Shown here: positions 52,106 through 60,941 of the stretch, in pieces
How positions within the stretch are numbered: position 1 is the stretch's first letter
Layout of the letters: each line of letters opens with the position of its first letter
Notes under the pieces: model-generated
The model's input: the letters and a program-made list of their open reading frames with translations, nothing else
Told to the model about the DNA's origin: nothing
Databases searched by the model: none
Origin: Desulfuromonadaceae bacterium
GTDB lineage: Bacteria; Desulfobacterota; Desulfuromonadia; Geobacterales; Pseudopelobacteraceae
Length of the DNA stretch: 64,000 nt
Direction: 5' to 3'
Assembly: GCA_028683855.1 (NCBI GenBank)
Contig: JAQUHA010000005.1
Location: 62,001 to 126,000, forward strand
Position numbers and translations under genes: made by a program

Positions 52106-53554
52106 ATGAAAAAGATACCCCGCAGCATTCTGACTATATGCCTGCTTGCGTCTGCAACAACTGCATTCGGAGCCGTAAAGTCAGGTAGTTTTACAGCAAC
52201 CCCTTTAATCGGTGGCTACAATTATGCCGATGACCCTAGTAAAGGAACATCTCTGGTACTTGGTGGACGTGCAGGCTACAACTTTACTCAAGCATTAGGG
52301 ATTGAAGCTGTATATGACTTTCTTTCAAAGGAAAAAGATCTTTCAGAGACCAAATTCAACGCTCACCGTTACGGTGGTCAGGCACTCTACCACTTCTTTC
52401 CAGACAGCACATTTGTCCCTTATATCGCCGCAGGTTACTCAGGAATAAGGTTTGACGGTAAGAGTATGGATGAGAAGGTTCACGGAGCTTTCGATTACGG
52501 TATCGGAGCAAAAATGTTTCTGTCTGACGATTTTGCGCTGCGCGGTGATGTACGCCACATTGTCTACAGCTATAAATCCGGCATTATGAGCAATCTTGAG
52601 TACACTCTCGGCGCATATTTTCAATTTGGCGCAGTAGAGCCGGTTGCAAAGGCTGTAACGCCTGCAGCTGCACCGGTTGCTGAACCGGAAATTGTCAAAG
52701 AGGAAGTTTTACCGCTTCCGGTTGCAACTCCACCTGCCGACTCAGATAACGACGGGGTAATTGACTCTATCGACACCTGCCCGAATACTCCCGCTAACGT
52801 GGCGGTTGACGACAAGGGGTGTCCACTTGATAGCGACAAGGATAAGGTATTTGATTATCTCGACAAATGCCCCGGAACACCTATCGGAACTCCTGTTGAC
52901 AGTGACGGCTGCCCCCTGGACACAGACAAGGACGGCGTAGCCGATTATCTTGATAAATGTCCTGATACACCTCCAGGATCAACTGTTGACGTAAGTGGTT
53001 GCATCCCTGATACGGACAGAGACGGTGTACCTGACTCATTGGATAAATGCCCCGAAACCCCTGCCGGTTCAGCAGTTGACATCACCGGCTGCCAGCCTGA
53101 TACGGATAAGGACGGCGTATTTGACTCTTTAGACAAATGCCCTGAAACACCTCCAGGCTCAACAGTAGACACAAACGGATGCTCACTGGAGGTGGCCAAA
53201 CAGTTTTGCGACAAGCCTTCGCTTGTTGCCATTACATTTGATACAAACAAATCGGATGTAAAGAGCAGATACAACGCCGGACTTGATGAGATTGGAAACT
53301 TTATGAAAACCTTCCCTAATTCAAAAGGCACAATAGAGGGGCATACGGATTCAATCGGAAGTGAAGCTTTAAATACCAAGCTCTCACAGGCACGAGCAGA
53401 GAGCGTAAGAGCCTACATAATCAATAAGTTTGGAATTGACGGCAGCCGTATTTCTGCAAAGGGTTACGGATCAGCAAAACCTGTAGCATCAAACAAAACT
53501 TCTTCCGGCAGAACCAAAAACCGTCGTATAGAAGCCGTTTTCAGCTGTGAATAG
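52106..53554 (+). CDS. OmpA-family outer-membrane protein with calcium-binding TSP3 repeats
   Basis: I start at the ATG 52106 (MKKIPRSILTICLLASATTAFG, a proper signal peptide), preceded by GAGGAGAG, not at the track start; this gives 482 residues. An N-terminal eight-stranded OmpA-like barrel (about 22-180) is followed by a Pro/Ala/Glu linker. Five thrombospondin type 3-like repeats (about 210-365; D-x-D-x-D-G-V and DKCPxTPxGxxVDxxGC) bind calcium in related proteins. A C-terminal OmpA peptidoglycan-binding domain follows (about 375-482; ITFDTNKSDVKSRYNAGLDEI, IEGHTDSIGSEALN, LSQARAESVRAYI). It links the outer membrane to the cell wall. A strong terminator follows. Confidence 0.93.
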   Translation: MKKIPRSILTICLLASATTAFGAVKSGSFTATPLIGGYNYADDPSKGTSLVLGGRAGYNFTQALGIEAVYDFLSKEKDLSETKFNAHRYGGQALYHFFPDSTFVPYIAAGYSGIRFDGKSMDEKVHGAFDYGIGAKMFLSDDFALRGDVRHIVYSYKSGIMSNLEYTLGAYFQFGAVEPVAKAVTPAAAPVAEPEIVKEEVLPLPVATPPADSDNDGVIDSIDTCPNTPANVAVDDKGCPLDSDKDKVFDYLDKCPGTPIGTPVDSDGCPLDTDKDGVADYLDKCPDTPPGSTVDVSGCIPDTDRDGVPDSLDKCPETPAGSAVDITGCQPDTDKDGVFDSLDKCPETPPGSTVDTNGCSLEVAKQFCDKPSLVAITFDTNKSDVKSRYNAGLDEIGNFMKTFPNSKGTIEGHTDSIGSEALNTKLSQARAESVRAYIINKFGIDGSRISAKGYGSAKPVASNKTSSGRTKNRRIEAVFSCE

Positions 53555-53577
53555 ATCAGACAATAACGCATAAAATT

Positions 53578-53617
53578 GGGGGACTCCTTGCTGAAAAAGC
53601 AGGGAGTCCCCTTTTTT
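53578..53617 (+). terminator. Strong rho-independent terminator after the OmpA-family gene
   Basis: GGGGACTCC-TT-GCT-GAAAA-AGC-AG-GGAGTCCCC followed by TTTTTT; a perfect outer 9-bp GC-rich stem. Confidence 0.95.
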
Positions 53618-53653
53618 GATGCTGATTAAACAAATTAAGAAACGGAGATATTT

Positions 53654-54067
53654 ATGAGCATGATCAAAGAGTTTAAGGAGTTTGCCGTCAAGGGAAACGT
53701 AATTGATATGGCTGTAGGTATAATAATTGGTGCGGCTTTCGGTAAAATTATCAGTTCCCTCGTGGGCGATGTTGTAATGCCCCCGATTGGAGTTTTACTT
53801 GGCGGGGTAGACTTTTCAAATCTATCGGTTGTAATTCAGGAAGCCAACGACAAAAACCCAGCCGTTTTAATCAGATATGGTAAATTCATACAGTCTGTAG
53901 TTGACTTCACAATTATTGCTTTCTCAATTTTTATAGCTGTAAAAGCAATGAATTCCTTTAAGAGAAAAGAAGCCGCGATCGCTGCAGCTCCGCCGGCACC
54001 ATCAAATCAGGAGTTATTACTTACTGAAATACGAGATCTGCTTAAGCAGGATAAAATTGAGAAATAA
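53654..54067 (+). CDS. mscL: Large-conductance mechanosensitive channel MscL
   Basis: This 137-residue homopentameric channel releases solutes on hypo-osmotic shock. The family opening [35 protein letters not shown] forms the amphipathic helix and pore-lining TM1. The segment [19 protein letters not shown] is TM2, and the C-terminal helical bundle has the [20 protein letters not shown] motif. The ribosome site is GGAG before ATG. It is monocistronic, isolated by the terminator upstream, and convergent with the cheD gene. Confidence 0.97.
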   Translation: MSMIKEFKEFAVKGNVIDMAVGIIIGAAFGKIISSLVGDVVMPPIGVLLGGVDFSNLSVVIQEANDKNPAVLIRYGKFIQSVVDFTIIAFSIFIAVKAMNSFKRKEAAIAAAPPAPSNQELLLTEIRDLLKQDKIEK

Positions 54068-54111
54068 TTTACTATACAAGTAGGAATTCAACAAACTTCT
54101 ACAACTACAGT

Positions 54112-54588
54112 TTACTCAACCCTTCTCCCTCTGGCTACCAGAACCACTCCGCTTTCAGTATTCATTATGATCTTCCTGCCGATTTTACCTCCAACATCCT
54201 TTGCTACAACAGGTATCCTGAACTCTTCCAGCATCTCAAGCACAAGCGTGATGTTTCGATCACCTATCATAAACATCTCCTGCCCTGTACCTGTAAGGTT
54301 TGCACCACCAAAAATCTTTGCCACCATATTTTCCCGACGACAACCGATCGACAACACCTTCATAAGAAGCTTTTCCATCGCAATGTTGCCATATTTAGGG
54401 GTTGCCAGCCCCTCGCCATTCCAGAACGGCAGCATTATATGGTTCATACCACCCTTATGGGTGAGCTTGTCCCACAAACAGACCGATACGCACGACCCCA
54501 GAACAGTGCTTATCTGGTACTCATCAGGTTCGGCAAAAATTGTTCCCGGATATAAAAAATGCCGTTTAACATTTTTCTCTTCAATCAC
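54112..54588 (-). CDS. cheD: Chemoreceptor glutamine deamidase CheD, first copy
   Basis: The 158-residue protein has the CheD core: VLGSCVSVCLWD with the catalytic Cys, the partner His in GGMNHIMLPFW, and AKIFGGANLTG. CheD deamidates receptor glutamines and in some species binds CheC. It overlaps the preceding kinase-like gene by four bases (ATGA) and is the promoter-distal gene of the chemotaxis cluster. It differs substantially from the CheD at 56.6 kb, so the two are old paralogues or of separate origin. Confidence 0.9.
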   Translation of the reverse strand: MIEEKNVKRHFLYPGTIFAEPDEYQISTVLGSCVSVCLWDKLTHKGGMNHIMLPFWNGEGLATPKYGNIAMEKLLMKVLSIGCRRENMVAKIFGGANLTGTGQEMFMIGDRNITLVLEMLEEFRIPVVAKDVGGKIGRKIIMNTESGVVLVARGRRVE

Positions 54589-55484
54589 TGTTCCTTAGCC
54601 TCACTCATGTCATCAAAAAGAAACAGATTACCGGCTTCTGCCAGAGAATCCTGGTCATCCAGAATAGAACAGGGGGGGATAGCAACAATAAACTTTGTAC
54701 CTTCGCCCGGTGCGCTTACCAGCCTTATACTCCCCTGCATAAGATCTATCATTGCCTTGCTTATACTTAATCCGAGACCATGTCCGAGGTGAGATCTGGT
54801 TGTGCCGGTATCCAACTGAACAAAACGGTCAAATATCCTCTCCTGATCATCTAATGCGATTCCGACACCATGATCTTGGACGGTAACCTCCAGGCAGCCA
54901 TCCCCTGCAACGGAGTATGAGATTTCAACAGTTCCACCCTCATTACTGTATTCGATTGCATTTGACAGCAGATTGGAAATTACAATGTGAAATTTTTCGA
55001 AATCAATTACTACAACAGCATCAGTATTATCCCCATTGGAATTAAGTGATAATGATACATTCTTCTTAACAGCTGTATGCATGAACAGATCGACTACTTC
55101 TCGAAGAGCTGATTCAACATGAACCTTAACACAGTGTGGGTGTGTTTCACCCGCTTCCAGTTCTGCTGCCATAAAAATATTACGGAGCTGAAAATCAAGA
55201 TGATTTGCCTCTGAGCCTATTAATGATGCCAGAGCTTTAACCTCTTTATTATCTGAAACAATAAGTGCCAATTGACCAGCTAGCCCCATTATAGCGTTGA
55301 GCGGATTATTTATTTCATTTCTGATATTAGATAGAAAATTGGTTTTAAGCGATTCAGAGCGCTCCAGACGTTCGTTCATCTCAAGGAGTTTACGGTTTAC
55401 AACGCTTAAATCATGAAACGCCTTACGACTATTGGCAAAACGGTTTGAAAGCTCTTTAATCAAAGCATCGTCTGTAATATTCAT
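54585..55484 (-). CDS. Kinase-like protein with HATPase domain but no phospho-accepting His
   Basis: The 299-residue soluble protein has an N-terminal coiled coil (about 15-45), a HisKA-like dimerisation domain (about 45-110) and a full HATPase domain (about 150-275; N box ISNLLSNAIEYSN, VQDHGVGIALDD, GHGLGLSISKAMI). The H box reads FLSNIRNEINNPLNAIMG, so the canonical His of S-H-E is Asn (codon AAT, checked on the DNA). It therefore should not autophosphorylate at the usual place. It lies between cheB and cheD in the chemotaxis cluster and could bind ATP and regulate CheA, or act as a phosphatase. An upstream GAGGAG fits the ATG. Confidence 0.85.
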   Translation of the reverse strand: MNITDDALIKELSNRFANSRKAFHDLSVVNRKLLEMNERLERSESLKTNFLSNIRNEINNPLNAIMGLAGQLALIVSDNKEVKALASLIGSEANHLDFQLRNIFMAAELEAGETHPHCVKVHVESALREVVDLFMHTAVKKNVSLSLNSNGDNTDAVVVIDFEKFHIVISNLLSNAIEYSNEGGTVEISYSVAGDGCLEVTVQDHGVGIALDDQERIFDRFVQLDTGTTRSHLGHGLGLSISKAMIDLMQGSIRLVSAPGEGTKFIVAIPPCSILDDQDSLAEAGNLFLFDDMSEAKEQ

Positions 55485-55519
55485 GAATGACTCCTCGCTA
55501 TTTTACTCTGGACAAAACC

Positions 55520-55544
55520 GGGGCGCAGTTTTAAGCCGCGCCCC
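55520..55544 (-). terminator. GC-rich hairpin between cheB and the kinase-like gene
   Basis: GGGGCGC pairs with GCGCCCC around an 11-base loop. On the minus strand it is followed by GGTTTTG only, so it may be a weak terminator, an attenuator or an mRNA-stabilising hairpin. Confidence 0.4.
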
Positions 55545-55577
55545 GAATATTATCCATACAGCTTTTACTGTTTCCGT

Positions 55578-56648
55578 CTAACTGCACAATCTCAGAACCT
55601 CGCCAGCAATATTCTGCAGCGGCATGATCTTGTTTACTCCGCCAAGCTTAACAGCCTCGTGAGGCATACCGTAGACAACGCACGTTGCTTCGTCCTGGGC
55701 AATTGTAATAGCGCCACCATCATGCATCTCTTTCATACCGTGAGCACCGTCGTCACCCATACCTGTCATAATGACGCCAACGGCATTCTTACCGGCATAA
55801 CGGGCAGCAGAGCGAAACAGAACGTCAACTGACGGTCGATGCCTCGATACAAGCGGTCCATCCTTTATCTCAACATAATATCTGGCACCGCTCCGTTTGA
55901 GAAGGGTATGATGATTACCGGGCGCAATCAGCGCTCTGCCACGAACAACGGTATCATTATCCTGCGCCTCCTTTACCGTTACCCGGCATATTGAGTCAAG
56001 CCGTTTTGCAAAGGCAGCAGTGAAATTCTCCGGCATATGCTGAACTATAACTATTCCGGGTGTATCTTCCGGCAGCATCTCCAGAAAAACTCTGAGAGCC
56101 TCTGTCCCGCCTGTTGAAGCACCGACAACTACAACCTTTTCAGTAGTCAGTATCATAGCTTTGTTATTCGGCTTTTCCATAATAACATCTGCCGAGTATT
56201 TCGGAGCGACCTCCTTCATTGTACGCATCGCTCTAAGAGGCCCAAGACGAGCAGCAGCAGCCCCTTTTACCGCATCACATATCCGTGTTTTGGACTCCTC
56301 AATAAACTGTTTGGTCCCCATTTTAGGCTTTGTAATTATATCTACAGCCCCATATTCAAGTGCTTTAAGAGCAGTTTCACTGCCGCTCTCAGCAAGACTG
56401 GAGCACATGACTACCGGTATCGGGTGCTGACTCATAAGTTTCTGCAGAAAAGTAAGACCGTCCATGCGCGGCATCTCAACATCAAGCGTTATTACATCAG
56501 GAACAACGGTTCTCATCCTCTCCGCCGCCAGAATCGGATCTGCAGCGCTCCCGACCACTTCAATTTCAGGATCGGCACTCAGGATATCGCATAGTGTCTG
56601 ACGCACCAGAGCAGAGTCGTCTATTATCAAAACTTTTATTTTCTTCAT
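55578..56648 (-). CDS. cheB: Chemotaxis methylesterase CheB
   Basis: The 356-residue response regulator/esterase has a receiver (about 1-120; [14 protein letters not shown], phospho-Asp in [13 protein letters not shown] at 56) and a methylesterase domain (about 165-356). The catalytic Ser is in [12 protein letters not shown], His in [15 protein letters not shown] and Asp in [14 protein letters not shown]. It removes receptor methyl groups and can deamidate. It overlaps the second cheD by four bases and so is coupled to it. The 93-bp gap to the next gene holds a GC-rich hairpin. Confidence 0.96.
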   Translation of the reverse strand: MKKIKVLIIDDSALVRQTLCDILSADPEIEVVGSAADPILAAERMRTVVPDVITLDVEMPRMDGLTFLQKLMSQHPIPVVMCSSLAESGSETALKALEYGAVDIITKPKMGTKQFIEESKTRICDAVKGAAAARLGPLRAMRTMKEVAPKYSADVIMEKPNNKAMILTTEKVVVVGASTGGTEALRVFLEMLPEDTPGIVIVQHMPENFTAAFAKRLDSICRVTVKEAQDNDTVVRGRALIAPGNHHTLLKRSGARYYVEIKDGPLVSRHRPSVDVLFRSAARYAGKNAVGVIMTGMGDDGAHGMKEMHDGGAITIAQDEATCVVYGMPHEAVKLGGVNKIMPLQNIAGEVLRLCS

Positions 56649-57154
56649 AAATTCATTTCCTCACTTATAACTTCCCTGCCACGCATCTTACGCATATACA
56701 CATCACCGCTTCGAGTGCAGAAAAAGAGTTTACGCCCCTGTAGACCACCCGTATCACGAGCTGAAATATTAAATCCAAGTTCACTCAAAATTTTTTCAGC
56801 CGCCGTGACATTCTGATCACCAATAGTTTTTTTCTGTGACTTTTTTTCAGCTACATTCAGTACCTGCGCACCACCAAAAAGCTTTACAACAAGATCATTG
56901 CCAACCCCGTTCTGCCTAATTTTGTCGTTAATGTGTCTGATAGCCGTATCTACATAACGAAAATCGCTCTCCGAACCAAAATTTTCAGGGAGCATTGCGT
57001 GACAGATTGCAGCAAAAGATTTTGAAGAAGAGAACATTGTAACAGCCACGCACGAGCCAAGAACTGTAGACACAAGTAAAGGTTTTCTTGAGACGACTAC
57101 CTCACCAGGCTTGAGATAAACGCTGTGAGTATGCGACTCAAAAAGAGATTTCAC
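56645..57154 (-). CDS. cheD: Chemoreceptor glutamine deamidase CheD, second copy
   Basis: The 169-residue CheD has the catalytic Cys in [12 protein letters not shown], His in [14 protein letters not shown], and [12 protein letters not shown]. The N-terminus [23 protein letters not shown] is typical. It lies between cheR and cheB with four-base overlaps on both sides, a classic adaptation-enzyme set. A second CheD in the same cluster is unusual. Confidence 0.93.
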   Translation of the reverse strand: MKSLFESHTHSVYLKPGEVVVSRKPLLVSTVLGSCVAVTMFSSSKSFAAICHAMLPENFGSESDFRYVDTAIRHINDKIRQNGVGNDLVVKLFGGAQVLNVAEKKSQKKTIGDQNVTAAEKILSELGFNISARDTGGLQGRKLFFCTRSGDVYMRKMRGREVISEEMNL

Positions 57155-58017
57155 TTCCGGTAGACTGTTGAAGCTACCGCTTTAAAATCTACATCCAGAC
57201 CGCTAAGAGTTTCTGAGTGTCCAATAAACAGATAGCCACCAGGTTTCAACTGTTTGTAAAACTTTCGCATTAAAGTCTGTTGAGTCGGTTTATCGAAATA
57301 GATAACAACATTACGGCAGAAAATTATGTCCATTTTCTCCGATATGCCGAAATCATCGTCCATAAAGTTGAGTCTCCTGAAGGAGATCATGGAGCGGAGA
57401 TGTGGAGCAATGCGTACAAGAGATTTTGATTTTTCACGACTGCGTGTCAGATATTTCTTTTTAAGATTAAGAGGTATCGGATCTGTTCTCTCTTCCGGAT
57501 AGATCCCGTTTTTGGCTATCTGCAGCACCTGCGTGCAGATATCCGATGCCATGATAGCTGCCTTGAATTCTGGGCGACTGGCTGCAAACTCTGACAAAAC
57601 TATAGCCAGTGTATAAGGCTCTTCCCCTGTGGAGCAGCCGGCACTCCAGATTCGAACAGGATCTCGAAACACATCACCACGCGCCTGAAGAATGTTTGGG
57701 AGTGCCGTTTTTACCATATAATCAAAATGCCCCGGTTCACGAAAAAAATCGGTCTTGTTGGTAGTAACAACATCAATCAGATGGATAAGTTCTGCAACCC
57801 TCCCCTCTGCACTGAAAACATAGTTACTGTACTCTTCAAATGAGTGAATACTGTTCGCCTTAAGCCGCTTCTGCAGACGGGCTTCAAGCATGGTCTTTTT
57901 TGCAGGGGGCATTTTAATACCGACATAATCGTATATAAAAGAGCTGAAGCGGCTGAACTCACGATCAGAGAGTGTTGCCGGCAGCCGAGGGCTCAAATCG
58001 CTGCGTGGGGCTGTCAC
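57151..58017 (-). CDS. cheR: Chemotaxis methyltransferase CheR
   Basis: This 288-residue enzyme uses S-adenosylmethionine to methylate receptor glutamates. It has the N-terminal helical domain (about 15-75) and the methyltransferase core VTTNKTDFFREPGHFDYM, RIWSAGCSTGEEPYTLAIVL near 130, IIFCRNVVIYFDKPTQ and LKPGGYLFIGHSETLSG. These are all CheR hallmarks. It overlaps cheA by four bases and cheD by four bases. There is no C-terminal TPR or pentapeptide-binding extension. Confidence 0.96.
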   Translation of the reverse strand: MTAPRSDLSPRLPATLSDREFSRFSSFIYDYVGIKMPPAKKTMLEARLQKRLKANSIHSFEEYSNYVFSAEGRVAELIHLIDVVTTNKTDFFREPGHFDYMVKTALPNILQARGDVFRDPVRIWSAGCSTGEEPYTLAIVLSEFAASRPEFKAAIMASDICTQVLQIAKNGIYPEERTDPIPLNLKKKYLTRSREKSKSLVRIAPHLRSMISFRRLNFMDDDFGISEKMDIIFCRNVVIYFDKPTQQTLMRKFYKQLKPGGYLFIGHSETLSGLDVDFKAVASTVYRK

Positions 58018-60137
58018 AGAATTTCCTTTTCCGACTGTTCAACGGTCTGCAGAAGTACTCCCATATCAAGAATAAGAGCAACCGTACCGTCTCCAAGAAT
58101 TGTTGCGCCGGAAACACCCTTAACATCGTGATACATTTTACCGAGGGATTTTATAACAGTCTGATGTTCACCCACCACATGATCCACAACAAAACCGACT
58201 TTAGATCCATGAATATTTGCAATTACTATCTGCTCTATCTCAGGCGGATTATCGTTTATATCGAACTGCTGACGCAGAGGAATGTATGGAATAATCACTC
58301 CACGTACATTAGCCAGGTTGCGTCCGTGAGAGTTGGCAACATCCTCCTTGGTCAACTCTACACACTCTTCAACTGACGCAAGCGGGAGTACAAAATGATC
58401 CTTACCGATCTTTACCAGCAGGCTGTCTATAATAGCGAGAGTCAAGGGGATTTTAAGTGTTATGGTAGTACCGGTTCCACGTGTACTTTCAACTTCAATC
58501 GACCCACGCAGACCATCTATTCCACGCTTTACCACATCCATTCCAACACCGCGTCCGGAGACACTCGTAACTTTATCTGCAGTTGAAAAACCGGGTGCAA
58601 ATATCTGCGAATATATCTCCTTGTCTGAGACCTCTGCGGAAGCGGAAAGGAGACCTCTTTCGACTGCTTTGGCTCGAATACGATCACGATCAAGACCTGC
58701 ACCATCATCACGGATAGTGACTAGAACAGAATCACCCGAGTGCTCGGCACCAAGATAGACAGTACCGCGTGACGATTTTCCGGCGGCAGTACGAACGGCA
58801 GGCATTTCAATCCCGTGATCAATACTGTTGCGTATAATATGAACCAGCGGATCGTTAAGCTTCTCTATTACAGTCTTATCCAGCTCGGTTTCTGCACCGA
58901 AAGTTTCCATCTCAATCTCTTTGCCAAGCTCGCTGGAAAGGTCGCGCACCAGACGCTTGAACTTGCTGAATGTACTACCAATCGGCAGCATTCTGATATT
59001 GAGAGCCGTATCCCTCAGTTCGTTGGTAAGTCGTTCAACCTCTTCCGAAATGGAGATAAAAGTCGGATCACCCCCAGCGAGAGAAACCTGAGTCAAGTGC
59101 GCCTGAACAGTTACCATCTCGCCGACAAGATTGATAAGCTGATCCAGACGTTCAGCCGGAACGCGAATGCTCGCTGCAGACTCGGTTGGCGGAGTTTCGC
59201 TCCGCTCTTTACGCACGCTCTTTACGTGCTGCTGTTCAAGCAGCGCCGACTGTACCTTTTCAGGCGAAACAATCCCCTGCTCAATAAGCAGCTCTCCGAA
59301 TCGTTTCTGCAGCATCAATACCTTCTGCATCTCAATCGGCGAAAGATCGCCACGCTCTACAAGAATATCGCCAAGCTTTTTATACCCCTGTTCCTTGTCA
59401 ATCAAACCGCTTTTATCAATCAGCTCAATTTTAAGTTCACAGTCATCCTCTACAAAGATAAAGACATCTTTTATCGCATCCTCACCACGAGTAGTTGTGA
59501 GAATAACATCCCAATATATATAGCAGTTTTCAGCTACCAACTTATCAAGCTCAGGCACATCATCAAGCTGGGCAACAACGTGCGCAGTACCAAGATCACG
59601 CAATTCGTTTATGAGTGATATTGGATTAGTACCGCACATAAGAATGTTTGTGACCGGGCGGAAACGTATTCGCCAGGTACTCTCATTCGCCAGCTCTTCC
59701 TCTGATACCTTTGGAAGATTTATTGCCGAGACATCGGGAGACCCCTTCTGAGGAAGTTCAACCTGCGGCACAAGTTGACGCAAGCCGGCTATAATTGCAT
59801 CACCGTCACTACGATCAACCTCTTCACCCTCTGGAATATTCAACAGGTAGGAAATATGATCGCGGGATTTAAGAGTCAGATCAAGCAACCGTTTGGTAAC
59901 TGTCATTCTCCCGTTACGCACCATATCAAAAACAGTTTCCACTTCATGTGTAAAGGAGGCAATTTCATCAAAACCAAACATAGCCCCGGAGCCCTTAATC
60001 GTATGCATGGCTCTGAAAACCCTGTTAATCAGGTCGCTATCATCCGGTGTCTCCTCAAGCTCCAGCAGAGAAGTCTCCAGTTCAGTAAGCAGTTCACTGG
60101 CTTCGTCGCGATATGTTGCTACAGCTTCTTCCATCAT
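58014..60137 (-). CDS. cheA: Chemotaxis histidine kinase CheA with an MshEN-like insert
   Basis: The track starts at a GTG (60146) directly on the AAGGGG site; the ATG at 60137 has better spacing and gives 707 residues. Domains in order: Hpt (about 5-105, phospho-His in RAMHTIKGSG); a middle region with YIYWDVILTTTRGEDAI; a tandem motif KKLGDILVERGDLSPIEMQK / KRFGELLIEQGIVSPEKVQS (about 253-305) resembling MshEN; dimerisation (about 320-385); HATPase (about 385-560; NPLVHIIRNSIDHGIE, VTIRDDGAGLDRD, SGRGVGMDVVKRGID); and a CheW-like domain to the end. It is coupled to cheR. No separate cheW is in the window. Confidence 0.93.
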   Translation of the reverse strand: MMEEAVATYRDEASELLTELETSLLELEETPDDSDLINRVFRAMHTIKGSGAMFGFDEIASFTHEVETVFDMVRNGRMTVTKRLLDLTLKSRDHISYLLNIPEGEEVDRSDGDAIIAGLRQLVPQVELPQKGSPDVSAINLPKVSEEELANESTWRIRFRPVTNILMCGTNPISLINELRDLGTAHVVAQLDDVPELDKLVAENCYIYWDVILTTTRGEDAIKDVFIFVEDDCELKIELIDKSGLIDKEQGYKKLGDILVERGDLSPIEMQKVLMLQKRFGELLIEQGIVSPEKVQSALLEQQHVKSVRKERSETPPTESAASIRVPAERLDQLINLVGEMVTVQAHLTQVSLAGGDPTFISISEEVERLTNELRDTALNIRMLPIGSTFSKFKRLVRDLSSELGKEIEMETFGAETELDKTVIEKLNDPLVHIIRNSIDHGIEMPAVRTAAGKSSRGTVYLGAEHSGDSVLVTIRDDGAGLDRDRIRAKAVERGLLSASAEVSDKEIYSQIFAPGFSTADKVTSVSGRGVGMDVVKRGIDGLRGSIEVESTRGTGTTITLKIPLTLAIIDSLLVKIGKDHFVLPLASVEECVELTKEDVANSHGRNLANVRGVIIPYIPLRQQFDINDNPPEIEQIVIANIHGSKVGFVVDHVVGEHQTVIKSLGKMYHDVKGVSGATILGDGTVALILDMGVLLQTVEQSEKEIL

Positions 60138-60164
60138 ACGCATCACCCCTTAAATGCAACTCTG

Positions 60165-60207
60165 AATTTTGAATTTTTTTCTGTTTTTCAAGCTGCAATT
60201 CAAAATT
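60165..60207. repeat. AT-rich inverted repeat between cheY and cheA
   Basis: AATTTTGAATT (60165-60175) and AATTCAAAATT (60197-60207), perfect 11-bp arms around 21 bases. Not followed by a T-tract on the minus strand; may be a small transcript hairpin limiting read-through from cheY to cheA. Confidence 0.6.
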
Positions 60208-60217
60208 ACTACTGCAT

Positions 60218-60583
60218 TTACCCCAACACTTTTTTGACGACAGCAATTAACTGCTCCGGCTTAAATGGCTTTACAATCCAGCCGGTAGCTCCGGCTGCCT
60301 TACCTTCAGCCTTTTTTGTATCATTAGATTCGGTTGTCAGCATTACAATCGGAATGAACTTGTTTAGCGACCCTGCCCTGACCCCCTTAATTAAACCTAT
60401 GCCATCCATATTCGGCATATTAAGATCGGTAAGAAGCATATCGACCTTTTGAGTATTCAGCTTATTGAGCGCATCACGTCCATCGACCGCTTCAACAACA
60501 TCATACCCATTCTGCTTCAGGGTAAATGCGACCATCTGCCTGACACTGGCTGAATCATCAGCCGACATTATTAATTTTGCCAT
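60218..60583 (-). CDS. cheY: CheY-type single-domain response regulator
   Basis: The 121-residue receiver has the acidic pair SADDSAS, phospho-Asp 53 in MLLTDLNMPNMDG, conserved Thr in IVMLTTESND and Lys in GWIVKPFKPEQL. This is the CheY fold without output domain. It overlaps the STAS gene by one base and lies 80 bp before cheA. It is the likely output of CheA, acting on the flagellar switch or another motor; target unknown. Confidence 0.93.
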   Translation of the reverse strand: MAKLIMSADDSASVRQMVAFTLKQNGYDVVEAVDGRDALNKLNTQKVDMLLTDLNMPNMDGIGLIKGVRAGSLNKFIPIVMLTTESNDTKKAEGKAAGATGWIVKPFKPEQLIAVVKKVLG

Positions 60584-60930
60584 TAGTTGCTACCTCCAAA
60601 CCAGATACAGGTGGAATCATTATTATGCTTGCAGAAGGCATGACGTTCAGCTCCGCTATTGGCAATAACATCATCCAAAGCCTTAGGGCGTACCCCCTGA
60701 TACGAAAATATCTTACCGCTGTTCGCGGCACTTTTACAGGCTGAGCATAGAATCTGCACCCCTGTAATATCAATTTCTACTGAAGAGTCAAACTCAATCA
60801 GAACCGAACTGGATGAATGGAGTGATTCACTGACAATTCGAGAAAAATCTGATGCATTCTCAATTGTCAAACGATCTCCGCTCGTAATTACTATTGATCC
60901 GTTTTCGCGAACCGAACTGTTAAGTGGCAT
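60583..60930 (-). CDS. STAS-domain protein (anti-sigma-factor-antagonist-like)
   Basis: The track uses a TTG start; the ATG at 60930 is preceded by AGGAG at good spacing and gives 115 residues (MPLNSSVRENGSIV). The STAS fold shows SVLIEFDSSVEIDITGVQILCSACK, in which the phosphorylatable Ser of SpoIIAA-type proteins is replaced by Thr (DITG). The C-terminal part is Cys/His-rich (ERHAFCKHNND). STAS proteins in chemotaxis clusters are seen in delta-proteobacteria, where they may bridge receptors and kinase; role unproven. Overlaps cheY by one base. Confidence 0.82.
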   Translation of the reverse strand: MPLNSSVRENGSIVITSGDRLTIENASDFSRIVSESLHSSSSVLIEFDSSVEIDITGVQILCSACKSAANSGKIFSYQGVRPKALDDVIANSGAERHAFCKHNNDSTCIWFGGSN

Positions 60931-60941
60931 ATTAGCTCCTG

